From positions 372,001 to 436,000 of the forward strand of contig BROI01000016.1 of the NCBI GenBank assembly GCA_027923505.1: DNA of 64,000 nt, given 5' to 3'. Below, piece by piece: positions 1-11,965 of this stretch. Under the pieces are notes generated by a model that worked only from the letters and a program-made list of their open reading frames with translations, had not been told where the DNA came from and ran no database searches. The DNA comes from Mayamaea pseudoterrestris. Lineage: Eukaryota; Bacillariophyta; Bacillariophyceae; Sellaphorales; Sellaphoraceae. The stretch's first letter is position 1, and each line of letters opens with the position of its first letter. A program made the translations under genes and the position numbers.

Positions 1-417
1 GCTCGGACGAGAATGGCGACATTCACGGAGCTGCCATTGACAGTTCTTAATTTATGGATATCCAAATGCAGCAAGTGAAAGATGGAGAGCAGCTTGTCAG
101 CAAATTTTGCGGTTGGCGGAGTTTGGAACTTAGTCTAGGGAGTTTATGCAATCACGCTGCAGCAATTCCATGGCTGTTGCGCCGGATGTTGGCCTACAGA
201 TCCGACTGTCGGTGTGCTGCTGAGAAACATATTGATGGAGCCATGAAGGCAACTATATCTCTCGCCGGCATTGTCGAGGGAAGTGTTTGTCGACTACTCA
301 TCAGTGACAAGTCCTTACTATTAAAAGCATGTAGTCGGTAAACAACCTTGGCTTCTTTGAGCCAGTCGTTTGCTATCCAAAGCTGTGGATTGGACATTGA
401 ACAGGGGCTTTCCAATT
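1..417. other. Left flank, no supported gene
   Basis: No open frame here resembles a known protein. A 95-codon plus-strand ORF at 54-341 has no recognisable domain and overlaps an antisense ORF. It may be the edge of a gene lying outside the window, or flank of the inverted repeat that begins near 418. Confidence 0.4.
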
Positions 418-1283
418 GGTGGCACAAGCGTGCTGCGAAAGTAGTTTGTACACGAACAGCAGCAATGTGAAAAACACTTTGCGGCGCTATCAACAAGTTT
501 TTATTGACGGCCGTGCAACTCAAGATGAACTTCCCTTAGATTGCCCCTTTCCTCTTTGTAGGATCCATGACATGACTACCGATAGACTGCGTTTCGCGTT
601 TAGCAAACGTTTATTCGCTGTTTCGCGGAAGTCCTACCAACGACAGTGCCGAGCACTTCTTCAAAGCTATGGGAATGGCCAAAGTTCGAAGTTGACCAAG
701 AAATATGCAAGTTTAACAATTTAGGCAATCTGACAACGACCACATCAATAGCTATATGTATGGCGTCACCTGTGATAGTTTCACACGCCAAAGCTTCACC
801 AGCGCTTGCGAGCTTCCGAGACGTAAACCCCAAGCCATTCTCTGAACCGATCGAGCAGTAAATCTGCGAGCCCTCGCAGATACTAGTCGGACCTGGTCAA
901 GAAATGGTGCTTTCGTACGTCTCGAATCTTCCAGAAGACGCTGGCTGCAAGAGACTTTGGCTGTGTGTAACTATGAAACATCGCCAAGAGCTATAGTGAT
1001 TGTCAAGTTACTGGCTGATGCTTGCCTAAAGTCACAACTTGCGTATTCTTCCGTCAACTGAGACTTTGGCCATGCCCAAGCTTTGAACGAAGTGCTCGTG
1101 CACTAAATCGTTCGAGACTTCACTGCAAAGAGCGAATAAGCGACGTTCCTGCTAAAATGGCGCGAAACGCTCTTCGTTAGTTCATGTCATGGACTCTTAC
1201 ACAACGTTGATAGCGCCGCAAAGTGTTTTTCAGCCAATTGTTTGTTCGAGTATAAACTACTCTCGGCACACTTGGATGCACAA
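418..1283. repeat. Long imperfect inverted repeat (fold-back)
   Basis: The sequence from about 418 to 871 recurs, reverse-complemented and diverged, from about 872 to 1283. The best-kept block is a perfect 26-nt match between 469-494 and the reverse complement of 1206-1231. Further matching blocks occur all along: GTAGTTT near 441 against 1254-1260, CCATGACATGA near 565 against 1182-1192, ATGGCCAAAGT near 676 against 1063-1073, and CGAGACGTA near 818 against 916-924. The centre, 862-881, is a near-perfect hairpin with a 9-bp stem and a 2-nt loop. The right arm lacks about 60 nt present in the left after position 494. By eye the arms agree at very roughly 65-80 per cent, with indels. No transposase ORF or terminal motif was seen, so it may be a fold-back/MITE-like element or an old inverted duplication. 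Confidence 0.8.
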
Positions 1284-1537
1284 TAAAGCTGTAGTTGGAA
1301 CTCACGGAAGCAAGCATTCTTGATTTACGCAAATTAGTTACGCAGTCATAGTAAGCGGCACATGCAAAATGCTCTTGACGTGGACGATGCGGAGGTTGTG
1401 TAAGCGAAACGAAGACTTTTTTCATGAAAAGGTTATCGTCTTTTGAGACAAGTCCTCATATATGTTGCAGCGTTTTTGACAAGCCAAGTCTTAACAGATC
1501 TTACCATTAGGGTAAAGCTTAAATAAATTAATGAGAT
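1284..1537. other. Spacer between inverted repeat and RS-rich gene
   Basis: There is no gene here. It contains the presumed 3' UTR of the minus-strand RS-rich gene that ends at 1538. Confidence 0.4.
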
Positions 1538-4500
1538 CTACACATGATACTTTTGCTTGTTCTTAAAAACCCTGTTGAGTCGCCGCAAAAAGCCGCGTTT
1601 CTTGCGTGGACTGCTGCGTATATCCTCCTCTTCATCGTCATAATTGGCGTCAGAGTCGTCAGACTCATCATCATCCCTCTCGTCATCGTCATCATCTTCA
1701 TCATCTTCATCGTCAACTGTGCACCCACGGGAGCCGGTAGAGGATGGATGGAATGATATGGAAGTGATCGACAAATCATCACCGCGAGACGATGCAGTGG
1801 TGAAGGTTCGACGAACTCCGCTCTTGCCATCTTCCTCGATACTGTCATCGTCCAAATGCAATCGCATGCTGGTAACTTCGCGAACTACACTTGGTGTTGT
1901 AGGATGGTACAGCTCCGGTGCTTCCGCTATATGCGGATGCTTGGCATTGTCAACAAGCGATCCTTCCTCCTCAGGATCCGTGCTTTTTGACCTGGTCTTG
2001 GTGTGTAGCTTTATCTTGTTGTGTCTCTTGCCTTTATAACCATCTTCCATGGCGCGCACCATTTCACGAGTTGTCGGATGGTAGCTTTCGACTTCTTCGT
2101 CGTCGTCGCGATCTGCCAGGACAGCATCATAATCGGCTGTGACCTTTGGTTTAACGGGCGCTTGTGCGCAATCGGTGCACTTGAGAAATGAATCAGCTGC
2201 ACTAGCCATCACACCGCAGGAGTAAAATCGCAGACATTGAACCAGTGCAGCTTCTTCTTCCGTTACTTCCACACCGACGGAGTACTCATCAAGTTCGACT
2301 AGAACTGGCGCTTGAGTGTCGACAAACTGTTTTGCCGGTGACCGTCGCTTCGTTCTCTCACTTTTCGACGGCGTACGTGTCTTTGCCACCTTAGCATTGG
2401 CTGGGGCACCGTTGCGTCGAAAAATACGAGAACCAAAGGAAGATGTCTTTGAAAGGACGTCGACGTTCGATTCCATCGACATTAGCGACTGGGTGTAAAC
2501 AAGCGCTGGATCTGGAGCTCCTGACTTCTTCTTGCCAAACCAGTTTCTCTTTCCGCTAAAGGCCGAAGCAGAAGCAACTGATCGGTCGGCTTCGATGGCA
2601 TCTCTTTTAGACTTTGAGGTTATCACCGACCCCACTTTGGGCGACTTTTTTGGCTTGCGATCTACCAAAGTTACTTCATGCGCACTTACAACAGCGACAT
2701 CTCGTCGGCGCGGATCGGCTGACGTTACAGCCGCTGGAGGCGCTTTGGGCGACTTTAACCTCATGCGAGCACTGGGATCATGCTTATGTACTCTCTCAGC
2801 AACAGCTTCGCTCGTGACAGGTTTATGCTCTCGTGGAGTCAACAGTCGCCGAGCAGCTCGTTTCACGAACGAAACAGGCTCGACGCTCTTTACAGTATCG
2901 GTTGACAATGAACGGCGCCGCTGGGTCTTTCCCTTTGTCGGCTCTATGCTTTTTCTGCTAGTCCTAGAGCTTAGCGACGAGTCGCTCCTTCGCACACTCG
3001 ACTTCCGCGATGCAGTAGACTCTTTTACACGACGCCGCGTTTCATGATTTGATTTGGAGGACCGCTTCATGGCTGTCGCTTTCGATGCTGATCGTTCCAC
3101 TTCTAAATCTGTCGACTTCTTTGCTGCAGCTTTAGACAGTGATTGCTTCGTTTTCGCTTCTAAAGGCGCTTGACTTAAGATCTGCGGATTTGTTTTCTTT
3201 GGTAGCTTTGCAGCTTTCGGTAGCTTTGCGGCTTTTGGTTTAAGTGCTGTTGTCTCGGTCTGAGTCTCCATGGTCCGCGTTGATATCGTGGGCTGAGTAG
3301 ACTGAGTGCCCTGCACACTGTTCGTGGATGGAGTCGACACCACATTAATTGTTTCAGCCGGTGTAGATACAGCAACGTCGATGATCGACTCGTCCGCGTC
3401 AAGATGCAAATGTTCCTGATCGTCGCCATCAGATTCGTAAGTTTGAAGTTGGATGAGCGAAACCATTTCAAACTCGTCGTGTTCGATTCCGCCTTCTTTC
3501 AGCTCAACAAGAAGCCTTGGAGATGATGGAGCCGACACTAAACTTGCGTATCGGTCACTAGATGAGTGGCTGTCGAGAGTTGATGATGCCTTTAGCTCCT
3601 CATTCCCTTCTTCTTCAGCGGATGCATCATCATGCTTCAAACTCGTCTCCATGGAAGGCATCGGTTCCGACATTGATCGAGGCGATGTTTCATGGACTGC
3701 CGGCAGCAATTCAACTGTAGTCTTACTCACTTCATCGGCATCCGGTTCGTTCTTATGTTTTCGACCAAATAAGCCATAAACGGATCCTGGCGCCGGCGTC
3801 TTGGTTGACATTTCTGACTTAGAACCACCTTTTTTGAATTCAGACGTATGAAACATTCGAAAGAATGAAGAGCTGGACGACCTCGATTTGCTGGGATCAG
3901 ATGTCACGACGACAGTGGTCGTTTCTATAGGAATTAAGTCGGGCTCCTCGCCACTTGCAGATACCACTGCTTCGCCTTCTGGCGTCTCTTCCTTGTCCGA
4001 AGTCAACAATCCGGCTTCTTTGTTTGGCGTCTTCGCAGCTAGCTCGTCAACGTTGACAGCTTTCTTTGCCAAAGGAGAGCGGGCCAATGTATCAGAAAGC
4101 GATGATGTCGTGCTATCCTCGTCGGCTTTAAGCATGGACGCAGCCTTGCGCAATTTTTTCTTGCGCGCCTTTTCCGCATCAAGCTCCTTTTTCTTTCGTG
4201 CAATATCGTATTTTCGTTCACTTCTGTCGCCACCGTCTCGTTTCGAGTCGAAACTTTTTGATGGCCTTGGTGACGCATAAACAGGATCATTATCGTCCAC
4301 CTCTGTAAGTAGGGCTGTTTGAATGGCCTTAGGCTTTTTCGTTGGGCTTCTAACTTGGGGAACACCCTCGCGTTGCTCCTCATTGTCGATACTGCCACGC
4401 CACTGGGGGGCATCATCGGTCGAGTCGCTCCACAAGCGATCAACGGAAGGGGCAGTGAACTGAGAGTGAGGTGACGCCGACGTCCTCCGCGAGCTTGCCA

Positions 4501-5236
4501 CGGAGCGACTATACTTGTCGTCAAACTCTGATTCATCAGCACTTAGTATGCCTGTAATGCAATCATCGACTGGGTCAACCGAATACCGTGAATACTTGCT
4601 CCGCTCCTCCATTAGCTCCTCGACCGAGTCGTCCGAATCGTAACTTCGAACCGTCGGGACGCGATCGATAATCTTGCGCGGAGTGCGTCGCTTGCTTTTG
4701 GGAGTATCTGACTTGTCCTTCTTGCTCTTCTTCTCCTTTTTCTTATCTTGGCTTCTGCTTCGCTTGGTCTTGCTTTCCTTTTTGGAAGTCTCCTTGGAGG
4801 GCTTTCCTTTTCGCCCAAGTTCCTGTTTCGACCTCTTCTTGTCTTCAACCAAGTCGTACTTGCCGCGACTCTTACTATGAGAGCGACTTTTGCTTCTTCG
4901 GCTTGTCTTGCTGCGAGATCGGCTTCTTGAGGAACGGCGACTCTGATACTTGCCCTTGCTTTTCGACCGAAGTCTACGACGTTCTTCAGCCTCTTCATCC
5001 GTATCGTAACGCGACCGGCTCCGAGAGCGGCTCCGACGGCGCTCAGTATCATGTCTGCTATTGGTGCGAGACCTAGACGAGCTTCGCTTTTCGAGCGACT
5101 TGTTCTTTGGCTTACTGATACTTGGCGCCTTGCCGTCATGCCCGCTTTTCGACTTGCTGCTCTTGCCTCCGACAGCAACAAGCGCCGGTTCTTCGTCCTT
5201 GCGATTACGACCGCCAAGCATACCAGGGAACCTCAT
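1538..5236 (-). CDS. RS-rich, low-complexity protein of unknown function
   Basis: This is a single uninterrupted frame of 1232 residues whose first ATG has a good context (ACC before ATG). Residues of about 50-190 are packed with RS/SR dipeptides and Lys runs, as in SR-family splicing-associated proteins, but no RRM or other folded domain is visible. The middle is Ser/Lys/Glu-rich with scattered SP and TP sites. Near the C-terminus lies an acidic block of Asp/Glu, followed by a basic, amphipathic tail with the core GFLRRLNRVFKNK. Several short aromatic-plus-basic patches recur, such as GLFGRKHK, NWFGKKK, RIFRRNG and SFFRMF, and may be binding motifs. There is no signal peptide, so a nuclear or cytoskeletal location is more likely than secretion. 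I do not recognise the family. It is divergent from mS38 at 5584. Confidence 0.8.
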   Translation of the reverse strand: MRFPGMLGGRNRKDEEPALVAVGGKSSKSKSGHDGKAPSISKPKNKSLEKRSSSRSRTNSRHDTERRRSRSRSRSRYDTDEEAEERRRLRSKSKGKYQSRRSSRSRSRSKTSRRSKSRSHSKSRGKYDLVEDKKRSKQELGRKGKPSKETSKKESKTKRSRSQDKKKEKKSKKDKSDTPKSKRRTPRKIIDRVPTVRSYDSDDSVEELMEERSKYSRYSVDPVDDCITGILSADESEFDDKYSRSVASSRRTSASPHSQFTAPSVDRLWSDSTDDAPQWRGSIDNEEQREGVPQVRSPTKKPKAIQTALLTEVDDNDPVYASPRPSKSFDSKRDGGDRSERKYDIARKKKELDAEKARKKKLRKAASMLKADEDSTTSSLSDTLARSPLAKKAVNVDELAAKTPNKEAGLLTSDKEETPEGEAVVSASGEEPDLIPIETTTVVVTSDPSKSRSSSSSFFRMFHTSEFKKGGSKSEMSTKTPAPGSVYGLFGRKHKNEPDADEVSKTTVELLPAVHETSPRSMSEPMPSMETSLKHDDASAEEEGNEELKASSTLDSHSSSDRYASLVSAPSSPRLLVELKEGGIEHDEFEMVSLIQLQTYESDGDDQEHLHLDADESIIDVAVSTPAETINVVSTPSTNSVQGTQSTQPTISTRTMETQTETTALKPKAAKLPKAAKLPKKTNPQILSQAPLEAKTKQSLSKAAAKKSTDLEVERSASKATAMKRSSKSNHETRRRVKESTASRKSSVRRSDSSLSSRTSRKSIEPTKGKTQRRRSLSTDTVKSVEPVSFVKRAARRLLTPREHKPVTSEAVAERVHKHDPSARMRLKSPKAPPAAVTSADPRRRDVAVVSAHEVTLVDRKPKKSPKVGSVITSKSKRDAIEADRSVASASAFSGKRNWFGKKKSGAPDPALVYTQSLMSMESNVDVLSKTSSFGSRIFRRNGAPANAKVAKTRTPSKSERTKRRSPAKQFVDTQAPVLVELDEYSVGVEVTEEEAALVQCLRFYSCGVMASAADSFLKCTDCAQAPVKPKVTADYDAVLADRDDDEEVESYHPTTREMVRAMEDGYKGKRHNKIKLHTKTRSKSTDPEEEGSLVDNAKHPHIAEAPELYHPTTPSVVREVTSMRLHLDDDSIEEDGKSGVRRTFTTASSRGDDLSITSISFHPSSTGSRGCTVDDEDDEDDDDDERDDDESDDSDANYDDEEEDIRSSPRKKRGFLRRLNRVFKNKQKYHV

Positions 5237-5583
5237 GGTTGATGAGTAAATTGATTCAATGCGCTATAGTCTTTTTTTCAAAGATGGTGTCTCGCGTGAC
5301 TCCACGGTGCATGCAATGGCGTCAAAGCAACAATAGGGGTGCTCGCCAAGATGTGGCGAGTTGGCGAAAGCCTCGCAGAACGCACACTTTGTGGAGTGGC
5401 TGGCGCGAATTTAGGCTCGGCTGGCTCTATCCGTGACACACAGCGGTACTCACGGTTGACGCAGGGACGCTGATGACGACGATGCCGCAAAACAGTCGCT
5501 GCCCAGTCACCATGAGATTTGGCAACTTTGTTGACAAAGAAGACTTGAGACCTGCTTGCCTGTAAACCACGACAACAGATGCC
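5237..5583. promoter_or_regulatory. Divergent promoter region, RS-rich gene / mS38
   Basis: This 347-bp spacer lies between two divergent start codons and probably holds both promoters. No motif could be assigned. The antisense ORF at 5278-5607 is a shadow of mS38 and its 5' region. Confidence 0.45.
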
Positions 5584-6016
5584 ATGTTTGCAGCGCGTCT
5601 TCATCACGCTGGATCAATAATCACTCGGTCTGTGGCATCTAGACCATGGCCTTCGAAATTCGTTCCGACGACAACATCAACCTCATCATGTGCTCATCTT
5701 CCACGGCATACATTGCGCTTACAACCGTACACTACTTTCGTTCCAACACCAATGCAAATAGAACAACCTGGCCAATCGATATTTTCTACATGCAAACGCT
5801 GGTTCGAGGAAGCCATTTGGCAAATGAGCTCGACGGTCAAGAAGCGACGGAGTAAAATGAACAAGTACGTGTTTGGCTTTTAATTTCCTGCGGCCTGCGC
5901 CGCATAATATACTGCAAATCTATGGTCAATTATGCCATGCTTACACTTTGTTCGCTTTTCGTGTCAGACACAAACTTAAAAAGCGACGAAAGCTAGAACG
6001 CCGCAAGACCAAGTAA
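5584..6016 (+). CDS. Mitochondrial small-subunit ribosomal protein mS38 (COX24/AURKAIP1 family)
   Basis: There are two exons, 5584-5864 and 5968-6016, with a 103-bp GT-AG intron (gtacgt...tcag). The joined protein has 109 residues. The N-terminus (MFAARLHHAGSIITRSVASR) is Arg/Ser-rich without acids, as in mitochondrial presequences. The C-terminus across the junction reads KKRRSKMNKHKLKKRRKLER, the diagnostic basic block of the mS38/Cox24/AURKAIP1 family. In that family it packs against rRNA in the mitochondrial small subunit. Splicing restores the motif exactly, whereas the unspliced frame stops soon after MNK. No other family I know fits. Confidence 0.88.
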
Positions 6017-6307
6017 TGATCAAACCATCAAGCATCAAGCATCGCGTTGATTGCTGCAGTCCTTTAGCTTTTGCTGCTTTATAGATTGAAGCACGCTTTT
6101 GGCTGCCTTATCTTGTATATACGTAGACCAAACGATGTTGAGCTATAGCCGTAGTCGATCTCATTCGAACATCTCCCGTTTTGATGCATCCTTGTGCGAA
6201 CGCGGTTTCCGTGTAGAAGTGAAGAGGTGCTCGCACACACGAGATGGACACAAATATTGATCGAGTGACAAGATTAAAGACCTTTTTTGGAGAAAACCTG
6301 CAGTAGC

Positions 6308-6862
6308 ATGTCATTTCGAGCCAGCGCAAAAGGCAAGGGTGCGGCGCAAGCCGCCACTGACAACGACGATGACGATTCCTCCCTCCTCATTTGTCCCATT
6401 ACATGCGAACCCATCGTAGATCCTGTCGTAGATCCAGATGGTGTCTGCTACGAGCGCGAAGCCATTACGAGCTGGCTTGAAAAGGAGGAAACCTCGCCCA
6501 TGACGCGGTGCTCGCTGAGCTCCGACCAACTGTCGAACCTTCCCCGAGCTTGGCGCCACTCATCTTCCTCCAGGTACAATGCCAAGACTGGAAAGACCAT
6601 GCAGTTATTCGTCAAGACACTATCCGCCAAGACAAAGGTTGTTTTCGTGGCGCCAGACGCAAGCGTTGTGGATCTCAAACAAGCCATTCAGAACGTGGAA
6701 GGTATTCCGCTCAATGAGCAGCGTTTGATAAGCTCGGGCAAGCAACTCGTCGACGGAAAGAGCTTGGCCGACTACAAGATTCAGGAGCAGTCCACGGTAT
6801 ACTTGTTGCTTCGCTTGTCTGGAGGCTGCGGGATGTTGATGGCTTCTTTGTCTTGTTTCTAA
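6308..6862 (+). CDS. U-box E3 protein fused to a ubiquitin-like domain
   Basis: The protein has 184 residues from the Met at 6308. An in-frame Met at 6287 would add seven. Residues 28-75 form a U-box with CPIT at the start, the [13 protein letters not shown] core and the SPMT turn; this fold recruits E2 enzymes. Residues 98-173 align without gaps to all 76 positions of ubiquitin. They keep Lys6, Lys11, Lys27, Lys48, Leu8, Ile44, Arg42 and Arg72 and end in Leu-Arg-Leu-Ser-Gly-Gly. Lys29, Lys33 and Lys63 are replaced by Ala, Val and Glu, and Arg74 by Ser. Eleven residues ([11 protein letters not shown]) follow the di-glycine, so a deubiquitinase could in principle cut there. The end of the U-box (about 75-90) looks diverged. 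Confidence 0.85.
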   Translation: MSFRASAKGKGAAQAATDNDDDDSSLLICPITCEPIVDPVVDPDGVCYEREAITSWLEKEETSPMTRCSLSSDQLSNLPRAWRHSSSSRYNAKTGKTMQLFVKTLSAKTKVVFVAPDASVVDLKQAIQNVEGIPLNEQRLISSGKQLVDGKSLADYKIQEQSTVYLLLRLSGGCGMLMASLSCF

Positions 6863-7290
6863 TACCAATATGAGTTTGCGTTATTTCATCAAATTGATTA
6901 AGTATGTTTAGTATGCATTTGTATAAGTTTTACTGAAGCTGATGATAAAATGTAGACTAAATACAGCAAGAACCTGTCGTTACAACTATATAGGCATAGA
7001 CAAGCTAGCTAAAAATAAAAGGTGAACCCCTCGATTTTGCTAACAGCTGCTCCGACATGAGGGCATAAGCAACCGTGACCTCGGGAGGCAATGCGTGAAT
7101 AACAAATCGAGTTCACGTTTTAGCGACCACGTCGTGATGAGCCAATCCTCTTGCGAGGATCTGCTTCCACCAAGACCCAAAGATGAACAACGCAGCAGAG
7201 CCAAATGAGCGCAACTGACAGCAAAATCAACGTCGTCCTTGACTGTGCCATAGTATCGACTACTACTTTTACTATCATTGATCATCTCAC
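6863..7290. other. Intergenic, AT-rich, with unresolved small ORF
   Basis: AT-rich 3' flank of the U-box gene. A plus-strand ORF starting at 7205 runs in another frame into the next hypothetical gene and might be an upstream exon. I could not find a convincing splice pair joining the two. Confidence 0.35.
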
Positions 7291-7818
7291 ATGCCGACGC
7301 TACACATTCCATTGCGACGCGCCTGCGGCCGCCAACTCGTGGATCTTCCACCGAAAAAGCCGACGCGCTCTCGCAGTCAAGGCCGTACTAGCTGCGACAA
7401 TAACAATGATAGTTGGAGTAGCAACCTGACGCAAGAAACATACTGTCTGCACAATAGCTGGTCCTCCTTTTCGACGCAATCGCGTGACGATCATTTGCCG
7501 CCATCATTGCAGCTTCCGGTAATTGATGCGAAGGACAAGGACGACTTGCAGCAATACGAATTAAATACATTTTCAGCAGGAGCAGCAACTTTAAACAAGG
7601 AATCAAAGCGGGTCCGAATCAACTTGCCTCCAAATCTGAATCAAGTCCTTGCGCAAATGCAACTGGATCCTCTGGTCCAGCTCAAGAGCGACAGCTGCAG
7701 TCTGCATGGTGCAGAACCGTCGGAGCATTCGCACGACTTTTCTACATGTATCAACGAGGCAAAAAGAGCCATTGAAGATTATGAATCAATATGTCGGCAG
7801 TTTGAAAGCGAATACTGA
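7291..7818 (+). CDS. Hypothetical protein
   Basis: Open frame of 175 residues with no recognised domain. The second half has ordinary protein composition, with possible helices around QVLAQMQLDPLVQLKS and the final 25 residues (EAKRAIEDYESICRQFESEY). The first 40 residues are Arg/Ser-rich and overlap another open frame (7205-7429), so the true 5' end may be an upstream exon. Function unknown; it may not be a gene. Confidence 0.35.
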   Translation: MPTLHIPLRRACGRQLVDLPPKKPTRSRSQGRTSCDNNNDSWSSNLTQETYCLHNSWSSFSTQSRDDHLPPSLQLPVIDAKDKDDLQQYELNTFSAGAATLNKESKRVRINLPPNLNQVLAQMQLDPLVQLKSDSCSLHGAEPSEHSHDFSTCINEAKRAIEDYESICRQFESEY

Positions 7819-8049
7819 AGCTTAGTCGCTAATGCATTGAAGTGCGAAGAGACGAGGAGAAGCTTGACAATGCAAGCTTGCGGCAGAACATTTATTTTCC
7901 ACGGAATGATGTACGACAAAAAGTACCTATAAAGTTACGCTAATGATTTAGTTGTCTAATATGCAATGTAAAATACCAAGTGGGCCTTGCGCCACGTAGT
8001 AGGATAGGATGTCTCTTCCCATTCGAGCAAAAATAACTTCGCTCCAGCG
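7819..8049. other. 3' flank of protease gene
   Basis: Short spacer with no gene. It probably holds the 3' UTR of the minus-strand protease. Confidence 0.4.
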
Positions 8050-10699
<2,650 letters not shown>

Positions 10700-11617
10700 T
10701 CATGCATGTTGCCTCAATACTTTGGTGATGCGCTGTCCCTCATATCCTGCCGGCAGCACACTTCCTCCCGAGTTTGCCTGCTCCGCCGTCTCTTTTGGTC
10801 GCCCTCCTCTCTTCATCCAAGCGTCTCCTCGCAGTGGCCAGAGCCGAAGCAGAACTCGACCAATCACCAGACTCGCCGGCACGGGCCCATACGCCCGACT
10901 ATCGCTGCTATTGTTTGGATTGTCGCCTTCCACCCACAAGTGACCATCAGGTACTATAAGGAGCGACCCTCCATGCTGAATGACTTGATCACCTGGCAAA
11001 CCAAGGATACGCTTGCAAACATTGCCCTTGCGCAGCGGATGCTGGACAACGACTACATCGCCGACGGCAAGTGTCGAGTTGAACAAGATTTCATTGAAAC
11101 ATTCGATCAGCGATGGACTCGGTACGTTCGATACGCTAACGACTGGTGCATGCCATTCATCGACAAGTCCAGTTTGTTGTTCAAATTCAACTTGCTGTTG
11201 CCGCGCCAAACGACTTCGTTCCTCTCCAATAGGACCATTCTCCATGTTTCGTACCCACTTTTTCAGCAGTATAATTTCACCCTCTGACAATATTGTCGGA
11301 AACATGGAGGGGCCTTCGCACAAGGTAATGTCGCAAACGTATTCCGTGATGCAGTAAACCAAGCAGCCGGCCTGCAGGGCGCGTGTAGCAAGCAGCATGG
11401 CGTAATAAGTATTGCTCATTGATGAATCATTCGTTAAGCCAGCAGTAGGCTGCTGAATGAAGTTGCCATTCTTGTCATACATTTGTGAATGCGACGGACG
11501 TTTCCTGGCGTCCATGAGATTCCGACATTGCTGTTGTTGGCGTTGCAAGGGATGCTGCGTCGCGTCGACAAAGCGTTGTCGACACGTTTTTGCTTGCCGC
11601 AGAGCAAATCGGATCAT
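10700..11617 (-). CDS. Mitochondrial inner-membrane protease, IMP1-like (signal peptidase S26 family)
   Basis: Single exon, 305 residues. The first 60 residues are rich in Arg, Gln and Ser and look like a mitochondrial presequence. A hydrophobic stretch at about 73-92 can be the membrane anchor. The catalytic Ser104 lies in EGPSMFPT. The general-base Lys202 lies in NVCKRILGLPGD. The third S26 box is VEGDNPNNSSDSRAYGPVP. This set is typical of IMP1/IMMP1L, which removes sorting signals from proteins in the inner membrane. The span from Ser to Lys (98 residues) is roughly twice the usual length because of a Gln/Glu-rich insertion at about 125-180. A plastid thylakoidal signal peptidase is a less likely alternative. 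Confidence 0.85.
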   Translation of the reverse strand: MIRFALRQAKTCRQRFVDATQHPLQRQQQQCRNLMDARKRPSHSQMYDKNGNFIQQPTAGLTNDSSMSNTYYAMLLATRALQAGCLVYCITEYVCDITLCEGPSMFPTILSEGEIILLKKWVRNMENGPIGEERSRLARQQQVEFEQQTGLVDEWHAPVVSVSNVPSPSLIECFNEILFNSTLAVGDVVVVQHPLRKGNVCKRILGLPGDQVIQHGGSLLIVPDGHLWVEGDNPNNSSDSRAYGPVPASLVIGRVLLRLWPLRGDAWMKRGGRPKETAEQANSGGSVLPAGYEGQRITKVLRQHA

Positions 11618-11965
11618 TTTACTTGCAATACAAGATTTCTTTAAGCAAATGAAACACCTTACTGGAAATTCAATGTATGCTTACAAAGCGCAAAGACGTG
11701 AAGCAAAAGGAGATGATGTGTGTGTTTTGTGGTTGCCACTGATCGAAAGGTCGTACCAGCACTCAACTCCGTCAGCCAGCTATCAGATCATTGTGAATGC
11801 ATGCATGGACGAACCTGAGAGCATGGTTCATACACCAGAATCGCAGTGTACAAACTGTTTATAAAGTTTTAAATGCTATATGTTTAGTTCCACTATTTTT
11901 CGCGAAATCTTCTACCAAGCTCTCATTGACTCTACCTGAACGCCTTTTCAACAGCAGGGCATTTA
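11618..11965. other. Intergenic, no gene seen
   Basis: Upstream of the IMP1-like gene and downstream of CDC20, both minus strand. A plus ORF (11457-11864) is mainly antisense to the IMP1-like presequence. Confidence 0.4.

Noticed and set aside
54-341. 95-codon ORF at the left edge
   Set aside because: No family, no start context worth noting, and overlapped by an antisense ORF.
7205-7429. ORF overlapping the hypothetical gene at 7291, considered as its first exon
   Set aside because: The only GT-AG pair near the overlap would give an intron of about 37 bp, shorter than any other intron seen here, so I left it unresolved.
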